Source of the DNA: Limnobaculum xujianqingii
Lineage (GTDB): Bacteria > Pseudomonadota > Gammaproteobacteria > Enterobacterales > Enterobacteriaceae
Reading direction: 5' to 3'
DNA: 64,000 nucleotides
Assembly (NCBI RefSeq): GCF_013394855.1
Contig: NZ_JABMLK010000002.1
Span: forward strand, 620,001-684,000
Part shown: positions 25,160 to 34,185 of the stretch, piece after piece
Numbering within the stretch: position 1 is the first letter of the stretch
Layout: each line of letters begins with the position of its first letter
The notes under the pieces: model-generated
The model's database searches: none
Seen by the model: the letters and a program-made list of their open reading frames with translations, nothing else
What the model was told of the DNA's origin: nothing
Program-made: the position numbers and the translations under genes

Positions 25160-27151
25160 CTATTGGCTTTGCAAAACAATCGGATCCCGTTTCGCATTGC
25201 CCTCACTATGCTGTTGCCAGATAGCCTGATACAACCGCTCTAAATCTCGGGTAAAGCGCTCAGTATCAAACAGTGGTGAAGTGGTGTGATTTGCCGCCAG
25301 TTTTTCTTTTAGCTGCTGAATGCGTGCCGGATCGTTAGCTAATGAGAGTGCTAACTGATAGTAATCCTCATCGGTTTCAGTGACTAACTCTGGTAATCCT
25401 ATGGCGGTAAGCAAGCTTGCAGCGACTCGACTGGCGAATAGAGAACCAAGGCGGGTCACTAAGGGTACTCCTGCCCATAATGTGTCGCTGGCGGTGGTGT
25501 GTGATCCAACCGGGTAGGTGTCTAAGGCTAAATCTGCCAGCTGTAAACGACCTAGGTGCTGCTCTACGGGTAGGGTATCGGCGAAAATTATACGTTGCGG
25601 ATCTATACCGTTTTTTACCGCTTCAGCACGTAGATTGTTCACAGGGATGGATGTGCTGGTAAGTAACCACAACACGCTGTTTGGTACGTTGTGCAGCAGT
25701 TTACACCAAAGGGCAAACGTCTCCGGTGTATACTTCATGATTTGGTTAAAACTACAGAAAACAAACGCATCTTCCGGTAAATTTTGCTCAGCACGGGTTG
25801 GGCGAGATCCAACTTTCTTTGTGTCATCATTAGGCTGATAACAGTGAGGCATTAATGCCAGCCTTTCACTAAAGTGTTCAGCGTGCTCGATCGGAGTTAC
25901 TACCGGATCGCCAATAATGTAATCTGCCAGTCTAGGCTCACCTAATGACCCCGGATACCCTAACCAACTCACAATAACCGGTGCCGGGCGTAATGCCGTA
26001 ATTTCCAGGCGGGTATTTTGCGTAAAGCCTTTTAAATCAACCAGAATATGTAAATTATCCTGAGCAATAGTTTTAGCGGCAGCACTGTCCGACATACTAC
26101 TGAGGTCGATGACTTCAATATTCAACGCCCTTAACCGTTCAGTGTAAGAGTCTTTCCTTTGAGGGGAATAGGAATAAAGCCGAATAAAGAAATTATCCGT
26201 ATTACGTTTCTCCAGAATGCCGGACATCAGGTGCATGGTAGCGTGATTATAGAAATCAGATGAGAGATATCCGATTCTTAATACGCTATCCGCGGGTAAC
26301 GGAGCAGCCAGTGGCAGAGGAGGATGTTGTAATACCGCCTTTAGCTTAAATTGAGCAAACTTTTTTCCAATATCCCGGTGTTGAATTGGTGTTAACCCGG
26401 AGACATTTAATAGTGACCATGGCTCAAAAAAATTGAATTCGTTGCTGTTGGCTAAGCTGTGTAATGCAGTTTTGTCTAACTCTTCCAGATCATCCCAGTA
26501 TGCACCACGGCGAGCGGCACGTTGTGCTGAACAGTAATTTCCAATCTTTTTGAACATATCAATAGCGGATTGAAACTCACCATCTTTCTCATACATCCCT
26601 GCCAGAATCGAGTAAGACTCAGCAAGGTTAGGATCAAACTCAATGGCTTTCAGTAGTACCTGTTTAGCTTTTTCTTCCTGATGGGTATCTCTGAGAACCA
26701 GGCCTAAATTTTTATAGGCTAAGGCATACTTAGGGGAGCTGGTGATAGCCTGATTGTAATAGTGCTCAGCTTTAACAAAATTCTTTTTGCCAAGTTCGAT
26801 GTTACCAAGATTATTGGCTGCTTTGGCATGTCGTGGGTCCAGCTTTATAGCTTTAATAAAGGCCGTTTCAGCTTCGGCTTCTTTATTCAACTCCCGATAA
26901 ACTAAACCAAGATTGAAATAGCATTCAGACGTTGGCTTAATAATGACCGCTTTGCGAATGAAGGTTTCTGCTTCGTTATGTCGATTAAGCAGATAGTAAA
27001 CAATACCAAGTAAATGTACGGCATCGAAAAATCTTGGTGCCCGTTGTACTAACTGGCGCAGAATCCCCTCGGCTTTTAAGTATTCACTTTTGTTATATAG
27101 TGCGAGGGCTTCCTGATATTTTTGATTTAAAATTTGTGGATTACTCTTCAT
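25160..27151 (-). CDS. TPR protein with O-GlcNAc-transferase-like (GT41/SPINDLY) domain
   Basis: 663 residues. Residues 1-220 hold about six TPR repeats (AKAANNLGNIELGKKNFVKAEHYYNQAI). Residues about 290-640 form the GT41 catalytic region: LRIGYLSSDFYNHATMHLM, VDLKGFTQNTRLEI, VSWLGYPGSLGEP, FCSFNQIMKYTPETFALW and LALDTYPVGSHTTASDTLWAGVPLVT. These enzymes add sugar from a nucleotide donor to proteins in the cytoplasm; targets vary. The ribosome site AGGAGGGG precedes the ATG. It is transcribed toward the pilus island, but other genes and 960 bp of AT-rich DNA lie between, so a role in pilin modification is only possible. Confidence 0.85.
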   Translation of the reverse strand: MKSNPQILNQKYQEALALYNKSEYLKAEGILRQLVQRAPRFFDAVHLLGIVYYLLNRHNEAETFIRKAVIIKPTSECYFNLGLVYRELNKEAEAETAFIKAIKLDPRHAKAANNLGNIELGKKNFVKAEHYYNQAITSSPKYALAYKNLGLVLRDTHQEEKAKQVLLKAIEFDPNLAESYSILAGMYEKDGEFQSAIDMFKKIGNYCSAQRAARRGAYWDDLEELDKTALHSLANSNEFNFFEPWSLLNVSGLTPIQHRDIGKKFAQFKLKAVLQHPPLPLAAPLPADSVLRIGYLSSDFYNHATMHLMSGILEKRNTDNFFIRLYSYSPQRKDSYTERLRALNIEVIDLSSMSDSAAAKTIAQDNLHILVDLKGFTQNTRLEITALRPAPVIVSWLGYPGSLGEPRLADYIIGDPVVTPIEHAEHFSERLALMPHCYQPNDDTKKVGSRPTRAEQNLPEDAFVFCSFNQIMKYTPETFALWCKLLHNVPNSVLWLLTSTSIPVNNLRAEAVKNGIDPQRIIFADTLPVEQHLGRLQLADLALDTYPVGSHTTASDTLWAGVPLVTRLGSLFASRVAASLLTAIGLPELVTETDEDYYQLALSLANDPARIQQLKEKLAANHTTSPLFDTERFTRDLERLYQAIWQQHSEGNAKRDPIVLQSQ

Positions 27152-27426
27152 TGCCCCTCCTGGAGCTTTCGATATGAACAGCAGAATGGAATCTGTTTCA
27201 TAACTTACGCGTCATACTTGAAGCGGTGTTGAAAATGATTGCTTAACTTAACGGAAGAAGCATTCGCCCTCAGTAAGTAATATCTTAGTTTACCAATAAA
27301 GGATGGGTTCGTCATTTTGATGAGCTAAAGAGGAAAGAATTTCAGCATAAAAAAGGACGAGATATTTCTCGTTTCTTTAGATTGATGACAAAGTCATATG
27401 TTTCAGTTTTATGTTTTAGCATAGCC
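27152..27426. other. Upstream region of the TPR glycosyltransferase gene
   Basis: About 275 bp with no gene; it should carry the promoter of the minus-strand glycosyltransferase gene. I see no clear binding site. An interspersed repeat begins at its right edge. Confidence 0.4.
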
Positions 27427-27654
27427 AATCGGAGGGAGAGATTGCCGTTGGGGTCGACTTGGCGTAAGCCAACGACAAACAGGCAAAGCCTGTTTGAACA
27501 GCGCTTGCGCTGGCCCGAAGGGTGAAACACCGCTAGGTGTTTCATAACTGCCCCTAGGGAATCCAGGCCCGGAGCGCTCTTTAGCTAAGTACAGATGGTC
27601 TTCCGGCCGGGCACGAAGGTGATATGAGCAATATCGTTTTTACGGACGGAATAT
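27427..27654 (+). repeat. Interspersed structured repeat, copy A (with 73-bp insertion)
   Basis: It shares with copies B and C, in order: CGGAGGGAGAG, CCGTTGGGGTCGACTTGGCG, AAGCCAACGA, GCCCCTAGGGAATC, AGGCCCG, TAAGTACAGATGGTCTTCC, GGCCGGGCA and a final TTTTACGG-CGGAATAT. Copy A is 228 bp, because about 73 bp made of three short hairpins are inserted after AACGA. The family has internal palindromes (TTGGC/GCCAA, CCCTAGGG, CCGGCCG) and no coding capacity. I cannot match it to a named repeat; it resembles non-autonomous palindromic repeats such as ERIC or YPAL in size. Confidence 0.85.
27477..27544 (+). repeat. Chain of three small hairpins inside repeat copy A
   Basis: AAACAGGC/GCCTGTTT (27477-27495), CAGCGC/GCGCTG (27499-27512) and TGAAACACC/GGTGTTTCA (27523-27544) follow one another with hardly any spacer. 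The block is missing from copies B and C. Confidence 0.85.
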
Positions 27655-27685
27655 ACACAATTAATGATTGATTAAGTTTGTTAGC

Positions 27686-27723
27686 AGTCTTAAGGGACAA
27701 TATATTTCTCATCCCTTAAGACT
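27686..27723. terminator. Stem-loop after the MFS gene
   Basis: AGTCTTAAGGG and CCCTTAAGACT form an 11-bp stem with a 16-base loop, just downstream of the minus-strand MFS gene at 27753. The T tract is poor on the minus strand, so termination is likely but not certain. Confidence 0.5.
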
Positions 27724-27752
27724 TTCTTGATTATTTTACTATTATAATCCGA

Positions 27753-28922
27753 CTATTTGGCGGCATTCGGCGCTTCTCTGACAAACCAGGAAAGCACCAA
27801 AAACACACAGACAAAGCCAATCAAGGTATTAAAGCCAAAGGCAATGCCATAAGTATCTGACAGCATACCCACCAGCCAACCAGCGAATGCGCCACCCAAT
27901 CCTGATGCCACATAAATCAGCCCCAGCATACTGCCGCTTTTATCAGTCATACGGGTACCAATTGCTGAAGCGGTAGGGAACAGCACTGACATAGCAAAAC
28001 CAAAGGCCATAAAGGCGTAGATCCACTCATATACCATCATGCGGCTGATAATCAGCGTTACCAGCGATAGGGCAGAGAATAGAATCAGGGTATTACGCTC
28101 TCCCAGACGCATATTAATAAAGCCGCCAATAAATCGTCCGACAGTAAATAGCACCGCGAAGCTGGCAATAACATAGGCACCTGTAGCAGTTTTCTCGGCT
28201 ACGGTTGCGTTGGCGATATCCAGCGAGCTGTAAAAAATAGGGAAGAAGTTAAGGAAAGCCACTTCTGCCGCTACGTAAAACAGTAAGTAGACGATGACTA
28301 ACATCAGGCGGGGATTGGTCAGAAGCTGCATGAAATCTTTAACGTTCATATCCATGCCGCCAGACTTTTCCAGTCGAAGCGTAGTCAGAACCAGCAATAT
28401 CAATGCGACAATAACCGCCACAGCAATATAGAAAATTCGCCATGAAATGTTATGGCTGAACATCATATTCAGCACCAGTGGGGTGACAATCATGCCAACG
28501 CCAAACATGGCATTCGCCACGTTGAACATCATACCGGCACGTTCTTTATAAAAGGTTGGAATGACGGTAACGATAGACACCAACATTGAGCCAATACCCA
28601 GTCCGATAACCAGATAGAAGCCAAGAAATAGCATCACGGTAAATGCCATACTGGTGCCCACCAGGCCGATAGCCATACAGCTGGCACCAATGAACATCAT
28701 AAAGCGCAGGCCTTTCTTATCGGTGAAGTAGCCGGTTAGCAGGCTGGCAATAAGAAAACCGTACTGAAAAGTAGAAATTAAGGTACCTATCTGTGACATG
28801 GTTAAACCAATGTCATGATGTACCTGTTCCAGAATGATGCCCTTGGTGTTTTGGATACCACCCAGTAGAAACATGGTGGTAAACAACAAAAAGAACACTT
28901 TCCATTTTTGTGAATTAGTCAT
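27753..28922 (-). CDS. MFS sugar transporter (FucP-like type)
   Basis: 389 residues with 12 predicted membrane helices. The loop motif GYFTDKKGLRFMM after helix 2 and the N-terminal FLLGGIQNTKGIILEQ fit the major facilitator superfamily. It is the last gene of a three-gene unit after a ROK regulator and a putative glycoside hydrolase, so the substrate is probably a sugar or glycoside handled by those proteins. The ribosome site GGGAG precedes the ATG; the gap to the upstream gene is 32 bp. Confidence 0.82.
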   Translation of the reverse strand: MTNSQKWKVFFLLFTTMFLLGGIQNTKGIILEQVHHDIGLTMSQIGTLISTFQYGFLIASLLTGYFTDKKGLRFMMFIGASCMAIGLVGTSMAFTVMLFLGFYLVIGLGIGSMLVSIVTVIPTFYKERAGMMFNVANAMFGVGMIVTPLVLNMMFSHNISWRIFYIAVAVIVALILLVLTTLRLEKSGGMDMNVKDFMQLLTNPRLMLVIVYLLFYVAAEVAFLNFFPIFYSSLDIANATVAEKTATGAYVIASFAVLFTVGRFIGGFINMRLGERNTLILFSALSLVTLIISRMMVYEWIYAFMAFGFAMSVLFPTASAIGTRMTDKSGSMLGLIYVASGLGGAFAGWLVGMLSDTYGIAFGFNTLIGFVCVFLVLSWFVREAPNAAK

Positions 28923-28954
28923 GTTTTGTTCTCCCTGATGTCAGGATGAAAGTG

Positions 28955-30226
28955 TTAGCGTTTAGCTGATTGTTGACCGATGGCGGTAAACAGATCGTCG
29001 GTTGCCCATCCATAGCAGTAATACAGCAGGTCATCGCAGGCGCTGTTTTTAGCCGCTTTGACGGCTTCCAACAGGCCATCGGCATCGATATTCCACATCT
29101 GAATGCCGCTGAAAATCCAGGTGCCGGGTTGTGAGCGTTCACGAACGATATCGTTTTGCTGCTTAACGAAGGCGATAGGAAATCCATGTTGTTTAAACTG
29201 CTGATAGCTCAGGTCGTAAGGCAAATTGAATAACCGCAGGAAAGCGGAAAAAGCGGCTTCCTGTCTCTCTGGTGTTTTCGCCAGAAAATTAATCAGCCCC
29301 TGTACATCTGCGCCACCGCCCAGTTTGTGGTAAGGGAAATGTTTTAATGCCGGTGAGAGTTTAGTGAGCTGGGTGTAATCCTGACCTAGGATCCATGAGT
29401 AAGCTGGTGGCCACAGGTCAAGCCATAGCTTCAGCGAACCGTCGTGTTGATTGACATCGTGCAGCAGGTTTTTGACAAAATCACTGATGCTTTGTTGGCG
29501 GAACTGCTGCCAGCGTTTTAGCAGAGGGTCATTGAGCAAGTAATCCACCACTACGTCATACTCATGTTGTTTAAGCAGAATCACTAACTGACTAATAGTG
29601 AATATCAAATTATTGATATCGATATTCTGCTGCTGCATTTTTTTCCGGCAGTGTGGGCAAAAGCAGGTTAGCAGGCCACGAGGACTAACCGTTTTCCCTG
29701 CCCAGTCAGGAAAGCGAATACGGTCAATCAGATAGGTATCGTAACCGTAGGTTTTTTGCAGACTGTGGAAGGTTTTTTTCCACAGTTCAATCACGTCTGG
29801 CGCATTAGGGCACAGCCAGTGTTCAACCGGATCGCCCTGAAAATCAATCACCTGGTTATTTGCCAGATCGCCGGCAAAATCACCGTTAAGAATATTGACC
29901 CAAGGTATTACTTTCATCTCAGTGCCATCAGTGTGTTGTTTGATGATGGCTAACGGGTCCTGACCTGCCTGAATAGTCGGATCAACTCGCTGATGCAGTG
30001 CCCCCTGTTGGTAATCATTTAGTCTGGCGTGCAGGGTGCCGGTGCCCATCACTACCTGATGAACCGGATTATGGGGAAGATTACCCACCGGATAGGGGTT
30101 ACGTTCAAATATGGTATTAACTTCCACAAACAGATGATCAACATCACCCATTTTTGCCAAACGGCTAATAATGTTATCCACGCCTTCATCAAGAATATCG
30201 TGAGGGTGGAGATGAATACCTGACAT
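28955..30226 (-). CDS. Putative TIM-barrel glycoside hydrolase of unknown specificity
   Basis: 423 residues. The pattern suggests a TIM-barrel hydrolase: GIHLHPHDILDEG and VDHLFVEVNTIFERNP at the start, VIPWVNILNGDF, a CPNAPDVIELWKKTF block with YLIDRIRFPDW, a cysteine cluster (CFCPHC, near residue 190) and a KLWLDLWPPAYSW strand. It has no signal peptide, so it acts in the cytoplasm. I cannot assign a family number. Location between a ROK regulator and an MFS transporter implies sugar metabolism. The ATG follows GAGGATTTCACC. Confidence 0.65.
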   Translation of the reverse strand: MSGIHLHPHDILDEGVDNIISRLAKMGDVDHLFVEVNTIFERNPYPVGNLPHNPVHQVVMGTGTLHARLNDYQQGALHQRVDPTIQAGQDPLAIIKQHTDGTEMKVIPWVNILNGDFAGDLANNQVIDFQGDPVEHWLCPNAPDVIELWKKTFHSLQKTYGYDTYLIDRIRFPDWAGKTVSPRGLLTCFCPHCRKKMQQQNIDINNLIFTISQLVILLKQHEYDVVVDYLLNDPLLKRWQQFRQQSISDFVKNLLHDVNQHDGSLKLWLDLWPPAYSWILGQDYTQLTKLSPALKHFPYHKLGGGADVQGLINFLAKTPERQEAAFSAFLRLFNLPYDLSYQQFKQHGFPIAFVKQQNDIVRERSQPGTWIFSGIQMWNIDADGLLEAVKAAKNSACDDLLYYCYGWATDDLFTAIGQQSAKR

Positions 30227-30265
30227 GGTGAAATCCTCGCTTGATAATCGTCTATTGAGCTGGCG

Positions 30266-31450
30266 CTAACTGAGCTGAGCATCAGACATAAATTGAATCG
30301 AGGGATAAACCTGATTCAATGCCAGTACGGCAATACCGTAAAGTGGAGCCTGAGTGCCCAGTTCGGATTGTTCTATCTGAATTAAGGTTTGTGAAAACGT
30401 ATGTTGATTAATATGAGCCTGTATATAAGGCAAAAATTGTGGAGCCGACTGGGTTACGCCGCCGGTCAGAATGATTTTTTCCGGGTTAGCGATGGCAACA
30501 ATATTCAGAATACCAATGGCTAAGTAGTCGGCCAATTCTCTGAACAGTGATTCCGCCAGAGGATCACCCTGTTGAGCCAGTTTGGATATTTCTTCAGCGC
30601 TCAATTCCTGCCCGCTGAGTTCCTGATAACGTTGGCTGATACCGGAACCGGAGGCATGGACTTCAAAGCAACCTTTATTACGCCAGTTATGTGAGAGGTG
30701 CTCCCGGCTAAACATCATATAACCGATCTCACCGGCGGCATTGTTAGCACCGCGAATGATTTTGCCATCCATTAATAACGCAGCACCTAACCCGGTACCG
30801 ACGCCAATTAATGCGGCGCTATGAACTCTCTGGCATTTTCCACGCCACATTTCACCAATCAGGGCTGAACGGATATCGTTTTCCAGCACTACCGGTACCT
30901 TAAACACAGCGGAAACCTCATCAGCCAGCGGGATATTTTCCCATTCCGGCAGGTTTGGCGAACCTTCAAGGACGATACCGTGGTGGTAATCAACAATGCC
31001 TGGTGTGGCAATACCAATCACTTTTAGTTTATCGGCGCTAACAGCATGCTTATTGAGGAACTGGCGAATGGCGTGATTAAAGTGCTGTAAAAATTCAGCG
31101 CGAGTAGCCACCTTATAGGTTTCAGTTTGTGCCGTAGCCAGCAATTCGGCATTCAGGTTAAACAGAGACAGGGATATTTTGGTACCACCCAGATCGATAC
31201 CAACGCCAACACCATGATTGGCATCAAAATTGACCATGACGCCTTTACGTCCGAGCCCACCTTCAGTCATCCCACTTTCATAGATGATCTTCTCATCCAG
31301 CAGCTCGGTAACAATTTCAGAAATAGTGGCTTTAGTGATACCGCTGATTTTTGCGATTTGCGCCCGGGATAGGGGAGTATGCTCGCGAATCACATTAAGC
31401 ACTAAAGACTTATTCATCAGTCTCAGAGTATTCGGTACGTTAGGACTCAT
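30266..31450 (-). CDS. ROK-family transcriptional regulator (NagC/Mlc-like)
   Basis: 394 residues from the ATG at 31450, with GGAG seven bases upstream; a TTG at 31462 is the first in-frame start. Residues about 10-70 form a winged helix-turn-helix (SRAQIAKISGITKATISEIVTELLDE), and the rest is a ROK domain with GVGIDLGGTKIS and ATPGIVDYHHG. The family zinc motif CxCGxxGC is reduced to a single Cys (NKGCFEV), so zinc binding is doubtful. It probably represses the two downstream sugar genes and itself through the adjacent palindrome. Confidence 0.88.
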   Translation of the reverse strand: MSPNVPNTLRLMNKSLVLNVIREHTPLSRAQIAKISGITKATISEIVTELLDEKIIYESGMTEGGLGRKGVMVNFDANHGVGVGIDLGGTKISLSLFNLNAELLATAQTETYKVATRAEFLQHFNHAIRQFLNKHAVSADKLKVIGIATPGIVDYHHGIVLEGSPNLPEWENIPLADEVSAVFKVPVVLENDIRSALIGEMWRGKCQRVHSAALIGVGTGLGAALLMDGKIIRGANNAAGEIGYMMFSREHLSHNWRNKGCFEVHASGSGISQRYQELSGQELSAEEISKLAQQGDPLAESLFRELADYLAIGILNIVAIANPEKIILTGGVTQSAPQFLPYIQAHINQHTFSQTLIQIEQSELGTQAPLYGIAVLALNQVYPSIQFMSDAQLS

Positions 31451-31461
31451 GTTAATCTCCA

Positions 31462-31486
31462 ATTAGTTTTGAATCTAAACTAATTA
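31462..31486. promoter_or_regulatory. Perfect palindrome, probable ROK operator
   Basis: AATTAGTTT and AAACTAATT flank TGAATCT, a 25-bp AT-rich inverted repeat that ends 12 bp before the ROK start codon. Its size and AT content are like NagC/Mlc-type operators, so autoregulation is likely. Confidence 0.6.
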
Positions 31487-31661
31487 AGTAAAAAAATAGG
31501 GTGAAACGTGTTTTTTTATAAAATAGACTCCAATATCACAGCTTGTAAAGTGTTTTGTCGATCTATTGGTTTGCTTTGTGAACTTTTGTGGCGTGCAGCA
31601 CATTTTTGATGAGTGAGTGAAACTGCGGCACCTGTACCGCGTTTCACTTTTGGTGTTGGGT

Positions 31662-32912
31662 TTAGCTATTTTCGATATTAACGGCGAGCATGCGGTCGCG
31701 ATCCTGAATACGCTTTAGTAGTTTCGCCAGACACCACACCACCAGAAACCCTGAGATAAGCGCCAGCAAATGAAAGGGGATTCTTCCACCCAGATTAAAA
31801 TAGAGCCAGCGGGCCACTTCAATACAAGCGGCACAGGTACTGAGCACTACAATATTCAGCGATGCGGAAACCGTACCTTTGGGAAGATCGTTAGAGAAGA
31901 GGGTCAGGCGAAAAAGCGTTGGGAAAATAAGTCCAACACCAAATGCATACAGGCTGGTACCGAGAATAGACCATAGCCAGACATGTGGCATCAGCAAATT
32001 ACCGGCGATAAGGGTGATAAGTCCTGCCAGCTGAAAGGGAATCGCGCGCCAGATAAATGCGGGTGAACTGGGGTCTTTGACAAATTTAGCCACGACAATA
32101 TTTGCCAGAATAACTGCGCCAAATACCGGTACTTGCATCCAGGCAAACTCTGATGGAGTGAGACCTCCGTCATCTATCAGAATCACCGGAGAGACCGCTA
32201 CCCAGCTCATCATTGGGATATAGCTTAATGAGATAGTCGTTACGCCGGTAAGAAAAATACGATTGCGAAAGACATTTTTGAAATCATTAACCACGGCAGT
32301 TGCACTAAACGGCTGGTCAGTTTTTTTGATGGTTTCCGGCATACTGAACAGCAATCCCAACCAAGCTATCAGTCCCATAACAGCAAGCATGCCAAATAGC
32401 ACTTTCCAGTGAGTGAACTGCATCAGGGCGGCACCCACTAACGGGCCGATGATCGGTGCGATTAATACAATAGAGGTAATAATCGCCATCAGTTTAATGG
32501 CTTTTGTCTGACCAAAGGCCTCCTGAACGGTCACATAACCAACGGTTGCTATAAAGCAGATACTGGTGCCCTGAATAAAGCGTGCCAGTAAATATTGCTC
32601 CATTGACGTAGCAAACAGGGTAGCAAAACAGGCGAGAGTAAAAATAAGCGCACCCGTTATCAGTACCGGCCGACGGCCAATACGATCGGATAGTGGACCT
32701 AATAACCACTGCAAGGCCATACCGCCCGCCATATACAGACTAACCGAAGCTGGAGCTAAGTTAACATTAGCGTTGAAATTCCGTACTACATGAATGATAC
32801 CGGGTTGAATCATATCGGTACTCAGGTAGGCGGTAAAATCATACAGAATCAGCGCCATGGGAAAGAATAGCGTGGTGCTATGGCGGGTAAAAAAACGAAA
32901 TAATTGCGGCAT
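31662..32912 (-). CDS. mdfA: MdfA-like multidrug/proton antiporter
   Basis: 416 residues with 12 membrane helices, DHA1-type major facilitator. The N-terminal [19 protein letters not shown] and [21 protein letters not shown] align well with E. coli MdfA. The membrane acidic residue Glu26 of MdfA is an Asp here (Asp25), while the second, Asp34, is kept (Asp33). MdfA exports cationic and neutral drugs in exchange for protons. The gene stands alone, with AAGGAG upstream of the ATG. Confidence 0.75.
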   Translation of the reverse strand: MPQLFRFFTRHSTTLFFPMALILYDFTAYLSTDMIQPGIIHVVRNFNANVNLAPASVSLYMAGGMALQWLLGPLSDRIGRRPVLITGALIFTLACFATLFATSMEQYLLARFIQGTSICFIATVGYVTVQEAFGQTKAIKLMAIITSIVLIAPIIGPLVGAALMQFTHWKVLFGMLAVMGLIAWLGLLFSMPETIKKTDQPFSATAVVNDFKNVFRNRIFLTGVTTISLSYIPMMSWVAVSPVILIDDGGLTPSEFAWMQVPVFGAVILANIVVAKFVKDPSSPAFIWRAIPFQLAGLITLIAGNLLMPHVWLWSILGTSLYAFGVGLIFPTLFRLTLFSNDLPKGTVSASLNIVVLSTCAACIEVARWLYFNLGGRIPFHLLALISGFLVVWCLAKLLKRIQDRDRMLAVNIENS

Positions 32913-33075
32913 AAAATATCGGCTCCTTCTCTTCCGGACGGGTTATTTTTATCTCTGTTTTTCCGGATACGGGGCGTTACTTTAACGTTCTGATACTAAT
33001 TGTGCTTATCTCTGATTGCTATTTTCCAATGATACAGACAAATCTGCCGGGCAACTTTTTCTCATTTAGCTTTAA

Positions 33076-34185
33076 TCAACATGACCGTTGAGGGAAAGGT
33101 TTTAGCTTCTCGATATATCGACCAATCACAAGCCCCACCAGCATAACGCCACAGGAGATAAACAACGTAGTAGTCAGCAATAGAAAGGAGTTTTGATAAA
33201 TATAGGGTTGAACAATGCCATAGATAAACAGTAGCAAAGGGAAATGCAGAATATAAATTGTGTATGAACTTCTCGCCAACCGATAGCCCGGAAGGCGAAT
33301 ACGTATACGTTGAAAACTCATCAAATAGAACAGTAAGCCAAAACCCAGGCCGCACAGGGTACCGTACAGCGCCAATAGCAATTTTGGTTTATCTACATCG
33401 GCCGGTAACATAAATAACCCAATAGCAGCCAACAGAAGTAACACTAAGGTTATCAGCGAAAATATAGCGATTAAAACCCGGCCCTTAAGCTGAAATTGGT
33501 GGTTATGTAACAGTGCTGCGATGGCTCCGCCACACCAGATCAGGCTATACAGCAGAAAAGCATAATTCAGCAGGCTTAATGCCAGCAGTAACAGGATGGC
33601 AGCAAAGATCGCTATCCTGTTTTGCGGCCAAAGCATCAGGCCAAATAAAACATAAAACCAAACTTCAAATGGCAGCGACCAGAAGGAGAAGTTGCTGGCC
33701 GGTGTCTCAGTTAAAAAGCCATTCACAAACAGCAACACGCCGGTAAAGCTTTTGGCATCCAGCATCATTTTAGCCTGACTCATAGTATCGCTGATGACCG
33801 CCAGTTCACGACTGCCGGAGGCAAAAAACCAGGGAGAAATCAGATAGATTAATAGCAGCGCCCCACAACCAAAATAAAAAGGGGGAACAATGCGGTTTAA
33901 GCGGGAAAAAGCATAGCGCCTGATACTGAACTGATTATTTTGCTGAATGTTATAGCAGGCAGACTTACATATCAGGAAACCACTCAGGGCAAACAGTGAC
34001 ATCACCCAGGCATGAGCAAACAGATAGGCCGGTAGCATAATGGCCGGCCACACCGGATAGAGAAACAATAAATAGGCATGACAAAACAGTACCATAGCAG
34101 TGCTGAAACCACGCAGCATATCAAGCTGGTGAGAAACACTTTGCTCAATAGGAGTAAACCGCTGAAACAACGCCGTTAATGTCAT
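33076..34185 (-). CDS. Acyltransferase family 3 membrane protein
   Basis: 369 residues with about ten membrane helices. It opens with the family mark LDMLRGFSTAMVLFCHAYLLF, followed by SLFALSGFLI and RRYAFSRLNRIVPPFYF. Such proteins move acyl groups onto sugars, lipids or peptidoglycan at the inner membrane. Its ATG overlaps the stop of the penicillin-acylase gene by four bases, so both are co-translated. Substrate unknown. Confidence 0.85.
   Translation of the reverse strand: MTLTALFQRFTPIEQSVSHQLDMLRGFSTAMVLFCHAYLLFLYPVWPAIMLPAYLFAHAWVMSLFALSGFLICKSACYNIQQNNQFSIRRYAFSRLNRIVPPFYFGCGALLLIYLISPWFFASGSRELAVISDTMSQAKMMLDAKSFTGVLLFVNGFLTETPASNFSFWSLPFEVWFYVLFGLMLWPQNRIAIFAAILLLLALSLLNYAFLLYSLIWCGGAIAALLHNHQFQLKGRVLIAIFSLITLVLLLLAAIGLFMLPADVDKPKLLLALYGTLCGLGFGLLFYLMSFQRIRIRLPGYRLARSSYTIYILHFPLLLFIYGIVQPYIYQNSFLLLTTTLFISCGVMLVGLVIGRYIEKLKPFPQRSC

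Noticed and set aside
27342..27545. Minus-strand open frame across repeat copy A
   Set aside because: It runs through non-coding repeat hairpins and has no ribosome site; not a gene.
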